Shown here piece after piece: positions 26,317-36,023 of a DNA stretch of 64,000 bases. The stretch is from NCBI RefSeq assembly GCF_002252505.1, contig NZ_NNRL01000166.1, forward strand, positions 1-64,000. The letters run 5' to 3'. Positions within the stretch are counted from its first letter, which is position 1; each line of letters opens with the position of its first letter. The stretch comes from Brucella grignonensis (GTDB lineage: Bacteria; Pseudomonadota; Alphaproteobacteria; Rhizobiales; Rhizobiaceae). Made by a program: the position numbers and the translations under genes. The notes below the pieces were generated by a model that was not told where the DNA came from, made no database searches, and saw only the letters and a list, made by a program, of their open reading frames with translations.

Positions 26317-27537
26317 TTAGTGTCCAACGATTTGGGCGCTGGATGATCTGTGGCCTGCGGGAAATCCCCGCGACCGGGCACGCCAGGCCAAAATCAAGCC
26401 CACTATCAGCAATAGAACGACAGCCCAAGAGAATGAGGAAACACCATAGGTATTCAGGAGTATGCCGCCGACAATCCCGCCTCCTGCGACAGCACTATTC
26501 CAGGCTACGACATTCATTGACAGTGCGACATCTGCACCGTCTCCCGCTGTATCTGCCAACGCCGTCTGTAACAGGGTTGCAGCTCCGCCAAATGTCAGCC
26601 CCCAGATCGCAACGCCTGTGAACACAAGAGTTGGTGATGCAGGTAATAATGCGAATGCCAGTGCTATCATCGCGAATACCAGAAGACTGGCTAGTACCGT
26701 CTTGCGCAAGGCTCGGTCTACGAGTTTCCCAGTAACTCCAATACCAGCAAGAGCTGTGATGCCAAAAACGAGCAATACAAGATCGACGCGATTGCTCAGT
26801 CCAGCTGGGGCAACAAATGGCGCGATATAAGTATAGAGGATATTGTGGGCGAGCATCCACATGATCACGACTGCCAGAACGGACAGTACCCCCGGCGTCT
26901 TTAAAACCTTTGTCAGCGGGATGCGTCCGCCTTTTTTGATCCCGGGATAATCGGGAACTTTTGCAATAACCCAAAAGACGAGTGCGACGGTCAAAGCTGA
27001 CATAATCCAGAATGTCGCGCGCCACCCCACCGCCGCTCCAAGCCAGGTTCCAATCGGTACGCCGAGTGATAAGGCTATGGGAGCGCCAACCATAGCGATT
27101 GCCATCGCTTTTCCCTGTTGATCGGGAGAAACCATCCGTCGCGCATATCCGGCCAGGAGGCTCCAAGCCAGCCCTGCTGCTACGCCTGCAAAGAACCGCG
27201 AAGTCAGCGTAAGCCAGTAATTGTTCGAAACAGCCGTAACCATGTTGAAGACCAGAAAGCCCGCAAGCGTAAGAAGCAGAACATTACGGCGCCTCCAGCT
27301 GCTTGTCGCGATGGTAAGCGGAATAGCTGCGAGGAGAGACCCAACTGCGTAAGCAGTTACAGTTTGTCCGGCCAGAGCTTGAGAAACCTCCAATCCATTT
27401 CCGATTTGCGGCAACAGGCCGGCTGGGAGTGTTTCGGTGACGATACAGATAAAGCCTGACATTGCGAGAGCGAGCAGGGCAGCTATTGGTAATTTCGCCT
27501 CTCTTTCGGCTGGAAAGTTTGCGGTTGTTACAGTCAT
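26317..27537 (-). CDS. MFS transporter (AraJ-like DHA1 efflux)
   Basis: 406 residues with 12 helices. MSGFICIVTETLPAGLLPQI, VGAPIALSLGVPIGTWLGA and GYARRMVSPDQQGKAMAI match DHA1-type exporters of sugars, arabinose or drugs. It is divergent from a TetR regulator, with a palindrome over the shared promoter. The weak start site sits just beside that palindrome. Confidence 0.8.
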   Translation of the reverse strand: MTVTTANFPAEREAKLPIAALLALAMSGFICIVTETLPAGLLPQIGNGLEVSQALAGQTVTAYAVGSLLAAIPLTIATSSWRRRNVLLLTLAGFLVFNMVTAVSNNYWLTLTSRFFAGVAAGLAWSLLAGYARRMVSPDQQGKAMAIAMVGAPIALSLGVPIGTWLGAAVGWRATFWIMSALTVALVFWVIAKVPDYPGIKKGGRIPLTKVLKTPGVLSVLAVVIMWMLAHNILYTYIAPFVAPAGLSNRVDLVLLVFGITALAGIGVTGKLVDRALRKTVLASLLVFAMIALAFALLPASPTLVFTGVAIWGLTFGGAATLLQTALADTAGDGADVALSMNVVAWNSAVAGGGIVGGILLNTYGVSSFSWAVVLLLIVGLILAWRARSRGFPAGHRSSSAQIVGH

Positions 27538-27548
27538 CAGGAGTCCTT

Positions 27549-27578
27549 ACATATATAGATCGATCATTCCATATATGT
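27549..27578. promoter_or_regulatory. TetR-type operator between MFS and tetR
   Basis: ACATATAT and its exact complement ATATATGT are separated by 14 bases that contain the short palindrome GATCGATC. The site lies 12 bases upstream of the MFS start and about 65 bases upstream of the tetR start. Confidence 0.6.
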
Positions 27579-27642
27579 GGAGATTTGGCTCTTGGCAACA
27601 AATTATGGATCGACTAGTATATATTTATACGAGGAGAATATA

Positions 27643-28251
27643 ATGGTACGCACTGGACGCCCGCGAGAATTTGACAGAGAGAAGGCCCTTGACGCTGCAC
27701 TGATGCTGTTTTGGGAACAAGGATTTGAGCCGACATCACTCAATCAGCTGAAAGCGTCCATGGGGAATATATCTCCGGCGAGTTTTTATGCGGCCTTTGG
27801 ATCCAAGGAGAGCTTATTTCGGGAAGTGGTCGAACGCTATCAGTCCACTTATGGACAAGTTACATCAAGTCTTTTCGATCTCTCATTGGCTCCTCGGGAC
27901 GCAATAGAGTTGGCGCTAAGAAAATCTGCACAGATGCAAAGCGATGAGACTCATCCTCCCGGCTGTCTGATTATTTTGGGGGCGAGTAATTGCGCGCCTG
28001 ATAATCGCCATGTGGATGAGATTCTTGCAGCAGATCGTCAACGCAATCGCCTCGGGATAGAGCAATGTATCAGGCGTGGTATTGCGCAAGGCGAGCTTTC
28101 CGAGCGAACCGATGTGTCGGCTTTGGCCGGAGTGTTTCACACATTTCTAATGGGTATAGCATTTGAAGCGAAAGACGGCACGAAGCGCGATCAACTGGAT
28201 CGCGCCGTCACGATGCTGATGAAGATTTGGGATATGAATCGTTTATCGTAG
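27643..28251 (+). CDS. TetR/AcrR-family transcriptional regulator
   Basis: 202 residues from the ATG at 27643, preceded by GAGGAG. It opens MVRTGRPREFDREKALDAALMLFW (in parts), then the helix-turn-helix FEPTSLNQLKASMGNISPASFYAAFGSKESLFREVV. The C-terminal domain has PPGCLIILGASNCA, as in the YjdC/NemR-like TetR_C_33 group. An earlier in-frame start at 27577 would overlap the operator. It is the probable repressor of the divergent MFS gene. Confidence 0.85.
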   Translation: MVRTGRPREFDREKALDAALMLFWEQGFEPTSLNQLKASMGNISPASFYAAFGSKESLFREVVERYQSTYGQVTSSLFDLSLAPRDAIELALRKSAQMQSDETHPPGCLIILGASNCAPDNRHVDEILAADRQRNRLGIEQCIRRGIAQGELSERTDVSALAGVFHTFLMGIAFEAKDGTKRDQLDRAVTMLMKIWDMNRLS

Positions 28252-28306
28252 TATTTTATAGTTTTGTTTGGATTAGCCGCTCACAGTTCCCGGAAGATCA
28301 ATATTC

Positions 28307-28345
28307 TAGTTTCAGGCATGTCCCATTGAGCCAGGCCTGAAACTA
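28307..28345. terminator. Bidirectional terminator between tetR and nhaA
   Basis: A perfect 11-bp stem (TAGTTTCAGGC/GCCTGAAACTA) with a 17-base loop lies between two convergent genes. Confidence 0.6.
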
Positions 28346-28361
28346 AAGCGCATCTTTTTAA

Positions 28362-29531
28362 TTATCGCCCATCAGTGCGTTTGGCGAAACGCAGGATAAC
28401 GAAACCAGCACTGCCGGCGATAAGCGAACCGATCAAAATTCCAATTTTTGCTTCGTCCTGCAGCAGAGCATCATTGAAGGCGAGAAGTGAGATAAACAGG
28501 CTCATTGTGAAGCCAATGCCGCATAAGAGAGTGGTACCGAGCATTTGAGACCAGCTTGCGCCAGCTGGCAAATCCACAATACCCGTTTTGACCAATAGCA
28601 AAACGGCACCGAAAATTCCCAAGAGTTTACCAAGAGCCAGTCCGGCAGCCACACCTAAGGTAACTGGAGCAAATATCGCGTCCAGACCCAATCCAGAGAA
28701 ACTCACACCGGCATTCGCAAAGCCGAATATCGGTACAATGAAGAATGCAACAGGCTTGATCAGGCTATGTTCAAGCAGATGCAAGGGACTTTCGGAAATG
28801 CTGGCTTCTGGCTTTGCCGGTGTGCGTGTGATCGGAATGGTCAATGCAAGCAAAACACCAGCAATTGTTGCATGAACGCCTGAGCGGTAGGTGAAGAACC
28901 AGAGTAAAATACCGACCAAGAGATAAGGTGTCAGACGCTTTACGCCTGCAAGATTGAAAGCCAGAAGAACCGCGAAAACACCTCCGGCCAAAGCCAGATC
29001 GATTACCGAAACGCCAGACGTATAGAAAATCCCAATGATGATCACAGCGCCAAGATCGTCGATGATCGCAAGAGCGGCAAGAAAAACCTTTAGAGACGTT
29101 GGAACCCGAGAACCGAGCAACGAAATGACACCGAGGGCAAATGCAATATCGGTTGCAGCTGGAATTGCCCAACCATGGGAAGCGCCGTTGTTAAGATTGA
29201 ACGCAAGATAGACCATTGCGGGAGCGGCCATACCAGCAGCAGCTGCTGCCCCAGGCAGAATGCGGCGCGGCCAGGAAGAAAGATGACCATCAACCATCTC
29301 GCGCTTTATCTCCAGGCCGACCATCAAAAAGAAGATGGCCATAAGTGCATCGTTTACCCAATGCTGAATGGAAAGAGGCCCCAGATAGACATGCAGTGTA
29401 CGGAAATAGGTCTCCGCAAGCGGAGAATTGGCGACAAACAACGCGGCAATCGCTGCTGCTATCAACAACAAGCCACCTGAAGATTCACTGTCGAGAAAAT
29501 TGCGAATAGTACTTTGAATGCGACCAGCCAT
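28362..29531 (-). CDS. nhaA: Na+/H+ antiporter NhaA
   Basis: 389 residues from the ATG at 29531 (GGGAG site). Typical NhaA features: FLMVGLEIKREMVDG near residue 70, PAATDIAFALGVISLLG with the Asp at the ion site, and FLAALAIIDDLGAVIIIGIFYT carrying the conserved Asp-Asp pair. The protein exchanges 2 H+ for one Na+ or Li+. The frame is open for another 113 codons upstream, but that extension is not NhaA-like and overlaps a candidate structured leader, so the shorter start is chosen. Confidence 0.9.
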   Translation of the reverse strand: MAGRIQSTIRNFLDSESSGGLLLIAAAIAALFVANSPLAETYFRTLHVYLGPLSIQHWVNDALMAIFFLMVGLEIKREMVDGHLSSWPRRILPGAAAAAGMAAPAMVYLAFNLNNGASHGWAIPAATDIAFALGVISLLGSRVPTSLKVFLAALAIIDDLGAVIIIGIFYTSGVSVIDLALAGGVFAVLLAFNLAGVKRLTPYLLVGILLWFFTYRSGVHATIAGVLLALTIPITRTPAKPEASISESPLHLLEHSLIKPVAFFIVPIFGFANAGVSFSGLGLDAIFAPVTLGVAAGLALGKLLGIFGAVLLLVKTGIVDLPAGASWSQMLGTTLLCGIGFTMSLFISLLAFNDALLQDEAKIGILIGSLIAGSAGFVILRFAKRTDGR

Positions 29532-29700
29532 GGCAGCTCCCTGAAAGAAACGGTTAAACACAGTCTCCGTATTCAGGGCAGTCCCTGGGCGCACGCAGCA
29601 CACGCCTTGCGTTAAGGTAGCAATTAACGCTGAGATTTCAAGCGCTGCTTGTCGATAATGCTCATAGTCGATTTGGTGCTGGCCTCGTTCTCCTATTGAA
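29532..29700 (-). promoter_or_regulatory. nhaA 5' leader with hairpins (candidate metal-ion riboswitch)
   Basis: Reading toward nhaA, the leader has a perfect stem GCGTTAA-8-TTAACGC (29630 to 29609), then GC-rich conserved-looking sequence including CCAGGGACTGCCCTG, which can itself fold, and ends at the GGGAG ribosome site. Sequestering this site would control translation. nhaA genes of proteobacteria are known to carry nhaA-I/nhaA-II leaders that bind Li+. Membership here is not shown. Confidence 0.4.
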
Positions 29701-29826
29701 TCACACCAATCTTTAGCTTGACGGAAGAGTTGGTGTCGTAAGAAAAGAAGACAAATGTGTATCCGAGCGCTGCAACAGCGATGCAGAGTCTGAGACAGTA
29801 TGCGACATGAGAGAGATAAAGAAGTT

Positions 29827-30369
29827 ATGAGCCACGAGCTCCATGATCCGGGCGGTAAGGTTCGCCTCAAGGTTAAATCGGAAATCAGGGGCGATGCTCT
29901 ATTCTCGGAATGCGGTCGCTATCGGCGCCTCCTCACGCGCGACTGGGATGGAGCGGAGAAGGATGGTTATGTTCTATGGATCGGTATGAATCCGAGCACT
30001 GCCGCATTCAATGTCGATGATCCCACTGTTTTTAAAGAACAGAAATTCACACGCCGTTGGGGTTATGGTCGGTACGTGAAATGCAATGTCATGGATTACC
30101 GTGCAACCAATCCGAAGATGTTACTGGAACAAGGTGTTATTCCTTGCACGCAAGAAAACCTGCAAACCATTGTCGAACAGGCTTTGGGCGCTGAAATTGT
30201 TGTGATGGCATATGGCTCACTTCACAAGAAACTGGCACACCACGGGCAGGCTGTGACCGATGCTTTGAGAGCAGCAAAAGTTAAGCTCCACGCCCTAAAA
30301 ATTACGAACAACGGCTCGCCGGGACATCCTTTATATCTCAAGGATACGAGTGAACTGATCTCCTATTAG
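29827..30369 (+). CDS. DUF1643 protein
   Basis: 180 residues. The family core YVLWIGMNPSTAAFNVDDPTV, read in parts, is followed by FTRRWGYGRYVKCNVMDYRATNPK and VVMAYGS. The GMNPSTA and DPT elements are conserved in DUF1643, whose function is unknown and which occurs in many rhizobial genomes. An in-frame ATG at 29800 would add 9 residues. The ATG at 29827 has a better AAGAAG spacing. The gene stands alone and is divergent from nhaA. Confidence 0.75.
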   Translation: MSHELHDPGGKVRLKVKSEIRGDALFSECGRYRRLLTRDWDGAEKDGYVLWIGMNPSTAAFNVDDPTVFKEQKFTRRWGYGRYVKCNVMDYRATNPKMLLEQGVIPCTQENLQTIVEQALGAEIVVMAYGSLHKKLAHHGQAVTDALRAAKVKLHALKITNNGSPGHPLYLKDTSELISY

Positions 30370-30410
30370 TTTTCGCGGACCAATCTAACTGCCAATCACT
30401 GGCAGCGAGT

Positions 30411-30515
30411 TTAGAGCGCATCCCGAAAAGTGTGAAACGGTTTTCGGGTAAGACGCACGTTAGATCAAAGGTTTAGAGCGCTGATCTGATTCAATCAGAT
30501 CGAAACGCGCTCTAA
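30411..30515 (+). repeat. 105-bp palindromic intergenic repeat (Bru-RS/RIME1-like), copy 1
   Basis: The unit begins TTAGAGCGCATCCCGAAAAG and ends with CGCGCTCTAA, and contains two large inverted repeats (CCCGAAAAGTGTGAAACGGTTTTCGGG, given in part, and GATCTGATTCAATCAGATC). An inverted copy of the same length is at 48197-48301. Confidence 0.85.
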
Positions 30516-30559
30516 TAGCTGTTCTGAAATAAACATCAGATGATGGAAAGACAAAACAC

Positions 30560-31756
30560 GTGACGAACAAGCTTCTTCGTAACCAAGCAGGATTTGCTAC
30601 CCGGGCCATTCACGTTGGACAGGAGCCTGATCCGCTGACTGGTGCTGTTATCCCCCCGATCTACCATGCCACAACCTATGTACAGGACGGCATAGGTGCC
30701 AGCAAAGGCTATGATTACAGCCGAAGTGGCAACCCGACACGCGATGCATTGGAGCGTTGTCTCGCCGATCTTGAAGGTGCGGAAGTAGCTTTCGCGTTCC
30801 CGAGTGGCCTTGCAGCGGCCGCGACTTTGCTCGAGGCGCTTCCCGCTGGCTCGTCGATACTAGCCCATAATGATCTTTACGGTGGTGTCTACCGACTACT
30901 TGCTGATGTTCGACCGCTCACCGCGGGTCACAAGGTCAGTTTTGTGGATTTTTCTGACGAAAGCGCACTGAGCCAAGCTGTTCTTGATCATAAGCCAAGT
31001 TTGCTCTGGTTTGAAACGCCTTCCAATCCCACTCTTCGAATTGTTGACCTGTCTCTGGTTGCAAAACTTGGGGCGGAAGCCGGTGCGATCACCGTGTGTG
31101 ACAGCACTTTCTCATCGCCTGCAGGGCAGCGTCCGATAGAACATGGTATCCATGTTGTCGTCCATTCAGCCACCAAAATGTTAAACGGACATTCAGACCT
31201 TCTTGGCGGTGTTGTGGCAGTTTCCGCCCATGCTCCAGCCAAGCTCGGCGAACGGATCAAGTATCTGCAAAATGCGCTGGGATCAGTGATGTCTCCGACA
31301 GATTGCGCGCTGTTGCACCGCTCTCTAAAAACGCTTGAGATCCGGAGCATCCGGCAGTCAGAAACGGCACTCAAGCTGGCCAATAGTCTTGAAAGCAAAG
31401 CCCACGAGCTTGGGTTGAGCAGAGTTGTTTATCCGGGGCTGATAAGCCACCCGCAACACGCAATGGCTGCGCGGCAAATGATTAATTTCGGCTGCGTCGT
31501 TTCTGTTGAAGTTAAGGGCGATCTTGCTCGGGTCGAACGCATCCTGACATCGACGCGTTACTTCCACTTTGCTGTCAGCTTAGGCAGCGTAGAGAGCCTC
31601 ATTCAACACCCGTTCTCGCTTACGCATGCCGTTGTGCCCGAGGATCAGAAGAATGATCTTGGAATTGGTCCTCAACTGATCCGCATTTCTGTTGGTCTTG
31701 AAGATCCGGAAGATCTGGAAGCCGATTTGGTGCAGGCGTTGATCAATAGCCGGTAG
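30560..31756 (+). CDS. Trans-sulfuration PLP enzyme, cystathionine beta-lyase/gamma-synthase type
   Basis: 398 residues from a GTG start. The Cys/Met metabolism PLP fold shows YDYSRSGNPTRDALERCLADLEG (in parts), FPSGLAA, the AHNDLYGG loop, WFETPSNPTLRIVDL, VCDSTFSSPAGQRPIEHG, and HSATKMLNGHSDLLGG with the Schiff-base Lys. The C-terminus RISVGLEDPEDLEADL is typical. It probably splits cystathionine to homocysteine and pyruvate or acts as a gamma-synthase. The sequence alone does not separate these. It stands alone, downstream of the 105-bp repeat. Confidence 0.85.
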   Translation: MTNKLLRNQAGFATRAIHVGQEPDPLTGAVIPPIYHATTYVQDGIGASKGYDYSRSGNPTRDALERCLADLEGAEVAFAFPSGLAAAATLLEALPAGSSILAHNDLYGGVYRLLADVRPLTAGHKVSFVDFSDESALSQAVLDHKPSLLWFETPSNPTLRIVDLSLVAKLGAEAGAITVCDSTFSSPAGQRPIEHGIHVVVHSATKMLNGHSDLLGGVVAVSAHAPAKLGERIKYLQNALGSVMSPTDCALLHRSLKTLEIRSIRQSETALKLANSLESKAHELGLSRVVYPGLISHPQHAMAARQMINFGCVVSVEVKGDLARVERILTSTRYFHFAVSLGSVESLIQHPFSLTHAVVPEDQKNDLGIGPQLIRISVGLEDPEDLEADLVQALINSR

Positions 31757-31994
31757 CGCACGCAATTATGTCTGAGGTTGAGCCTTTTCTTGCTTGAACT
31801 GCTCTATTGGCCAGCTTGTCTCTCTCCAAGAGATAACCCGGATAAGTCATGATCAGCCAACCATTTCTATGCTTAGTGGTTGGCGTGGTTCCGAATCTCG
31901 ACGCTGACCAAGCAAGAGGAAGACGGCCAAATAAGCTGCCATTAAAGCCGTGATTGGAAGGGCTGGCCTGATCTTCTGGGTAATCCCATTTTCG

Positions 31995-32981
31995 TCAAAC
32001 AACAAAGAGAACAGCACCGCCGGTTAAACCAGCGCCTGCGGCGGTCATCAATAATTGCTCGCGTGGCTCAAATGGCTTTTGTTGATGCTGGACAGAGAGC
32101 GACAACGGGATGGTTGCTGCTGATGAGTTGCCATAGGTGGCGATTGTGCGGACCATTTTATTCTCCTCAAGTCCCAGATTGTGACACACCGCATCGCAAA
32201 GACGGATATTGGCCTGGTGGGGGATGAAATGGTCAATTGCAGAAGCTGTTATACCTGCTTCGTCCAGTACCTGACGTGAGGTGTCTGTCATCAGATCGAC
32301 GGCACGGGTGAAAACCTCGCGCCCGTCGCGCATTGTCATCAGAGAATGATCTGTAGGGGTCTCCGGCGAAAAAGGCCTGTTGCTCCCGCCCGCGGGAATG
32401 GTGATGAGGCCATAACCACTACCGTCTGATGCCATTGCTGCCGCTTTAAGGCCACTTTGTCCGTCTTTGCATGGGGCCAACACAACTGCGCCTGCAGCGT
32501 CTGCGAATAAAACTGCACTCGCCCGTTCCGACGGATTGATCCTGCGACTGAGAATATTTGCGGCCACGATAAGCACCGCTCTGCCTTGCGTTCGTACAAA
32601 GCCATCAGCAAGTGTCAACGCATAGAGGAAGCCTGAACAGGCTCCGGTTAGGTCGACGGCACCTGAACGATTTAAGCCAAGCTTATGTACAAGCAGCGGT
32701 GCTGACGGGGGTAAAAGATGATCCGGCGTGGAGGTTGCAAGCAAGGTCATCGCGATTTCGTTCGGTGCAATCCCCGCTCTGTCGAGTGCCATTTTTCCGG
32801 CTGCGGCTGCAAGGTCGCTTAATGTGTCGTCTTCCGTTGCCCAATGGCGCCTTTGAATCCCGGTACGCCTTTCTATCCAGCCTTTTTCAAGACCAAGCTG
32901 GTTTTCAATTTCCGCATTGTGAACGATACGCGACGGTACGGCATGACCAAAACCGGCAAGACGGGAAGAAAGCGTGGTCAT
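31995..32981 (-). CDS. bioZ: BioZ, KAS III-like pimeloyl-precursor synthase
   Basis: 328 residues of the FabH/KAS III fold. The catalytic triad is visible as Cys in [10 protein letters not shown], His in [11 protein letters not shown], and Asn in [10 protein letters not shown]. BioZ of alphaproteobacteria condenses glutaryl-CoA with malonyl-ACP to start pimelate synthesis, replacing BioC-BioH. It is the last gene of bioBFDAZ. Its start touches the bioA stop. Confidence 0.9.
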   Translation of the reverse strand: MTTLSSRLAGFGHAVPSRIVHNAEIENQLGLEKGWIERRTGIQRRHWATEDDTLSDLAAAAGKMALDRAGIAPNEIAMTLLATSTPDHLLPPSAPLLVHKLGLNRSGAVDLTGACSGFLYALTLADGFVRTQGRAVLIVAANILSRRINPSERASAVLFADAAGAVVLAPCKDGQSGLKAAAMASDGSGYGLITIPAGGSNRPFSPETPTDHSLMTMRDGREVFTRAVDLMTDTSRQVLDEAGITASAIDHFIPHQANIRLCDAVCHNLGLEENKMVRTIATYGNSSAATIPLSLSVQHQQKPFEPREQLLMTAAGAGLTGGAVLFVV

Positions 32982-34249
32982 CAGGCAACCTCCGCTAAAA
33001 CCATTGATGCGACCTCATCAATCGCGTCATAGGTGGCAGCAAGTTCTTCAGCACTGGTGCAATAGGGCGGCATCAGATAGATGACGTTTCCCAGCGGGCG
33101 TAAAAGTATGGCGCGTTCGCGGAATAGCTGACGCAAGCGTGGTCCTACTTCGGCCATATAGCCGCTGGAAGGCGAAGCAAGATCGAGGGCCGCAATAGTG
33201 CCGCATTGCCGGACATTGGTAAATCGCGCGTCATTCTCGAAACGCTGCAAGTGACGCGTATGTTGTGCAGCAAGCTGCGCAATGCGCGCCTCAACCGGTT
33301 CACTGCGCCAGACTTCCAGATTGGCGACAGCGGCGGCGCAGGCAATTGCATTGGCTGTATAGGAACTGGAATGGAAAAAGGCTTTGCTGCGGTCTTGCGA
33401 TAGGTGCGCATCGAAGACCTCCGCAGTGCACAGCGTTGCCGCCAGTGGCAAAGAGCCTCCGGTCAGGCCTTTTGAAGTGCAGAGAATATCGGGCGTAATG
33501 CCTGCCTGATCACAAGCAAAGCGCGGGCCGGTACGTCCCCATCCGGTCATCACCTCGTCAGCGATAAACAGACAACCGTAACGATTGGCTATTTCTTTAA
33601 GTGCACAAAGTACCGCTTTGTCATAAAATTTCATGCCGCCTGCGCCAAGCACCAGTGGCTCAATGAGAATGGCAGCGACTTTTCCAGAACGGCAAAAGCC
33701 GTCAAACGCATCAAGGGTCTCCTGTTCTTTCCCCGCATCGGGAAAGGGAAGCCGGTCCACGCCAAACAGCAATGGTTCAAACGGGACGTTGAACACGCCG
33801 CGCTCTCCCGCAGACATGGTGCCGATGGTGTCACCATGATAGCCATGCTCCATCACCACAATGCGATCACGCACGATGCGGCGATTGTAGAAGCTCCCCA
33901 GCGCCATCTTGATCGCGACCTCGACAGCTGTTGATCCGCTGTCGGAAAAGAAGACATTGCTTAGGCCTTGTGGGGCAAACTCGAGCAGGCCTCTGGCGAG
34001 AAACTCAGCAGGTTCGTGGGTGAATTCGGCAAAAATAATCTGATCTAAACTCTCAGTCGCCGCGCGGATTGCATCCATAATGATGGGATGACGATGACCG
34101 TGTGTTGTCACCCACCATGACGAGATGGCATCGAAGATACGAGTGCCGTCTTCATCGAACAGGTAAGCGCCCTCGGTCGCGACAACGTGCTTCATCGGCG
34201 GTACAAGGGCATGTTGCGCAAACGGATGCCAGACAGGAGAGCGGGTCAT
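32981..34249 (-). CDS. bioA: BioA, adenosylmethionine-8-amino-7-oxononanoate aminotransferase
   Basis: 422 residues of class III PLP aminotransferase. It opens [19 protein letters not shown], has [13 protein letters not shown], the [17 protein letters not shown] cofactor loop, [23 protein letters not shown] (in parts), and the PLP Lys in [16 protein letters not shown]. The family length is about 420-430. It overlaps bioD by four bases. The product diaminopelargonate goes to BioD. Confidence 0.95.
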   Translation of the reverse strand: MTRSPVWHPFAQHALVPPMKHVVATEGAYLFDEDGTRIFDAISSWWVTTHGHRHPIIMDAIRAATESLDQIIFAEFTHEPAEFLARGLLEFAPQGLSNVFFSDSGSTAVEVAIKMALGSFYNRRIVRDRIVVMEHGYHGDTIGTMSAGERGVFNVPFEPLLFGVDRLPFPDAGKEQETLDAFDGFCRSGKVAAILIEPLVLGAGGMKFYDKAVLCALKEIANRYGCLFIADEVMTGWGRTGPRFACDQAGITPDILCTSKGLTGGSLPLAATLCTAEVFDAHLSQDRSKAFFHSSSYTANAIACAAAVANLEVWRSEPVEARIAQLAAQHTRHLQRFENDARFTNVRQCGTIAALDLASPSSGYMAEVGPRLRQLFRERAILLRPLGNVIYLMPPYCTSAEELAATYDAIDEVASMVLAEVA

Positions 34250-34884
34250 GCTGGTGTCTCCATCAGGGATGCCATATCGAAATTCTCATGGAAGGCTTGG
34301 CTGAGATTTTCTTTTGTCAGCTCGTCCAAAATGGGCAGGCGCCCGAGTATTCTCACTTGTCCAATCTTGGCAATGATTGTCTGCGTGTCGATATTTTCAG
34401 CGCCGATGAAGGCCACGCTATGAATAGGAATATTGCGGCTGCGCAGCGCTTCGATGGACATCAACGTATGATTGATCGTGCCAAGCGATGTACGGGCGCA
34501 GAGAATGACAGGAATGCGCCAGCGCGCGAAGACATCTGCGAAAACGGTTGTGTCGGTCAGCGGCACCAGCAGGCCGCCCGCGCCTTCTATGATCAGTGGG
34601 CTGTTGCAGGCGGGTGGTTCAAGCCGGGTCGGATCGATTTCTACGCCCTCAAGTTGCGCGGACAGGTGAGGTGAGGCGGGTGCTTTCAGGCGATAGGCTT
34701 CCGGCAATATGTGCGCCGCTGGCACGCCGCTTAGACGAGCAACGATCTCGCTATCTGTTTCTTCATCCAGTCCCGATTGTACAGGTTTCCAGTAATGGGC
34801 GTTGAATGTGCCTGTGATAGCCGCAGAAAACACTGTTTTGCCTATGCCGGTATCAGTGCCGGATATAACGTAACGGAGGATCAT
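34246..34884 (-). CDS. bioD: BioD, dethiobiotin synthetase
   Basis: 212 residues from the ATG at 34884, which overlaps the bioF stop (ATGA). A P-loop is seen as [16 protein letters not shown] near the start, WKPVQSG follows, and the ADP/substrate part is [14 protein letters not shown]. It closes the ureido ring of dethiobiotin with ATP and CO2. An upstream in-frame start would add 11 residues lying within bioF and is unlikely. Confidence 0.95.
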   Translation of the reverse strand: MILRYVISGTDTGIGKTVFSAAITGTFNAHYWKPVQSGLDEETDSEIVARLSGVPAAHILPEAYRLKAPASPHLSAQLEGVEIDPTRLEPPACNSPLIIEGAGGLLVPLTDTTVFADVFARWRIPVILCARTSLGTINHTLMSIEALRSRNIPIHSVAFIGAENIDTQTIIAKIGQVRILGRLPILDELTKENLSQAFHENFDMASLMETPA

Positions 34885-36023
34885 GCCATGTATTCTTTCA
34901 TGGTTGCGGCGAGGCAATCCAGCATATGCGAAATCTGTTGTTGATCGACATTGAGTGTGATGGAGAGACGCAGACGCGCTGTGCCCTCTGGCACGGTCGG
35001 CGGGCGGATGGCACGGACATCAAAGCCTTGCTCCTGAAGAACCTCGGCAATTTGCACGGCTTGCGTATTGTTGCCAATGATGATCGGCTGGATATGCGAT
35101 CCGCTTGGCGTGATGCCGAAACGCTGTTTTAATGCCTCGCCCGCAAAGGCAACCTGAGCACTGAGCGCTTTCCGCCGTTCAGGTTCATCATTGACGATAC
35201 GTAGTGCTTCGCGAACACCGGCTGCCATAAGCGGCGACGGTGCAGTGGAATAGATGAAAGCCCGTGCACGATTAACGAGATAATCTGCCAATACTTTTGA
35301 CATAACAAGCAATGCACCCGACATGCCAAGCGCCTTGCCGCAGGTATGCAAGACCAGCACGTTTTCTCGGCCCTCTAAGCCTGCCGCAAGTCCGCGACCA
35401 CCAGTACCGAAGATGCCGGTGGCATGCGCTTCATCGATCACCAGAAAACCGTCATGATGATCGGCAACTGCGGCGAGTTCGGTAAGCGGTGCCTGGTCCC
35501 CATCCATCGAGTAGAGGCTTTCCACTGCAATCCAAGGGCGCCCTTTGCCGCCTTTGTTGCGCCAGTTTTGGATTGCTTCATCAAAGGCAAGTGCATCATT
35601 GTGGGGGATGCTGATGGATGCAGCTTTGCCAGCCGCAATGCCTTCATGGGCGCTGGCATGAATAAGTGCGTCATGCAGAATGAGATCGTCACGTTTTGGC
35701 AAAGTCGCGAAAAGCGCGAAGTTGGCCATATAACCACTGCCGAAATAAAGAGCGCTTTCTGCACCGAAAAAAGCGGCGGCTTCCATTTCGAGAGTTTCGT
35801 GTTCCAGATGGTTGCCACGCAGCAGACGCGAACCTCCGGCTCCAGCCGGAACCCCTCTATCCATCGCTGCAAGGATTGCTGCTTTCATGCGTGGTGCATT
35901 GGCAAGTGCGAGGAAATCATTCGACGTGAAGTCTATGCCACACAGGGATGCCAGTCTGCGTAGTCGTGCTTTGCGTTGCAGGCCTTCCAGTGCGATTGAA
36001 TAGTTGGCGAGCATGGTCATCAA
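34881..36023 (-). CDS. bioF: BioF, 8-amino-7-oxononanoate synthase
   Basis: 380 residues of the alpha-oxoamine synthase family. [23 protein letters not shown], and [12 protein letters not shown] are typical. The PLP Lys lies in [14 protein letters not shown], and [19 protein letters not shown] holds the cofactor Asp. It condenses pimeloyl-ACP with alanine. It overlaps bioB (ATGA) and bioD. Confidence 0.95.
   Translation of the reverse strand: MMTMLANYSIALEGLQRKARLRRLASLCGIDFTSNDFLALANAPRMKAAILAAMDRGVPAGAGGSRLLRGNHLEHETLEMEAAAFFGAESALYFGSGYMANFALFATLPKRDDLILHDALIHASAHEGIAAGKAASISIPHNDALAFDEAIQNWRNKGGKGRPWIAVESLYSMDGDQAPLTELAAVADHHDGFLVIDEAHATGIFGTGGRGLAAGLEGRENVLVLHTCGKALGMSGALLVMSKVLADYLVNRARAFIYSTAPSPLMAAGVREALRIVNDEPERRKALSAQVAFAGEALKQRFGITPSGSHIQPIIIGNNTQAVQIAEVLQEQGFDVRAIRPPTVPEGTARLRLSITLNVDQQQISHMLDCLAATMKEYMA

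Noticed and set aside
25969-26621. Plus-strand open frames before and across the end of the MFS gene
   Set aside because: No homology could be recognised, and the second one is mostly antisense to the MFS gene.
29532-29870. N-terminal extension of NhaA by 113 residues
   Set aside because: The extension is not NhaA-like, and the ATG at 29531 has a proper ribosome site and the normal family N-terminus.
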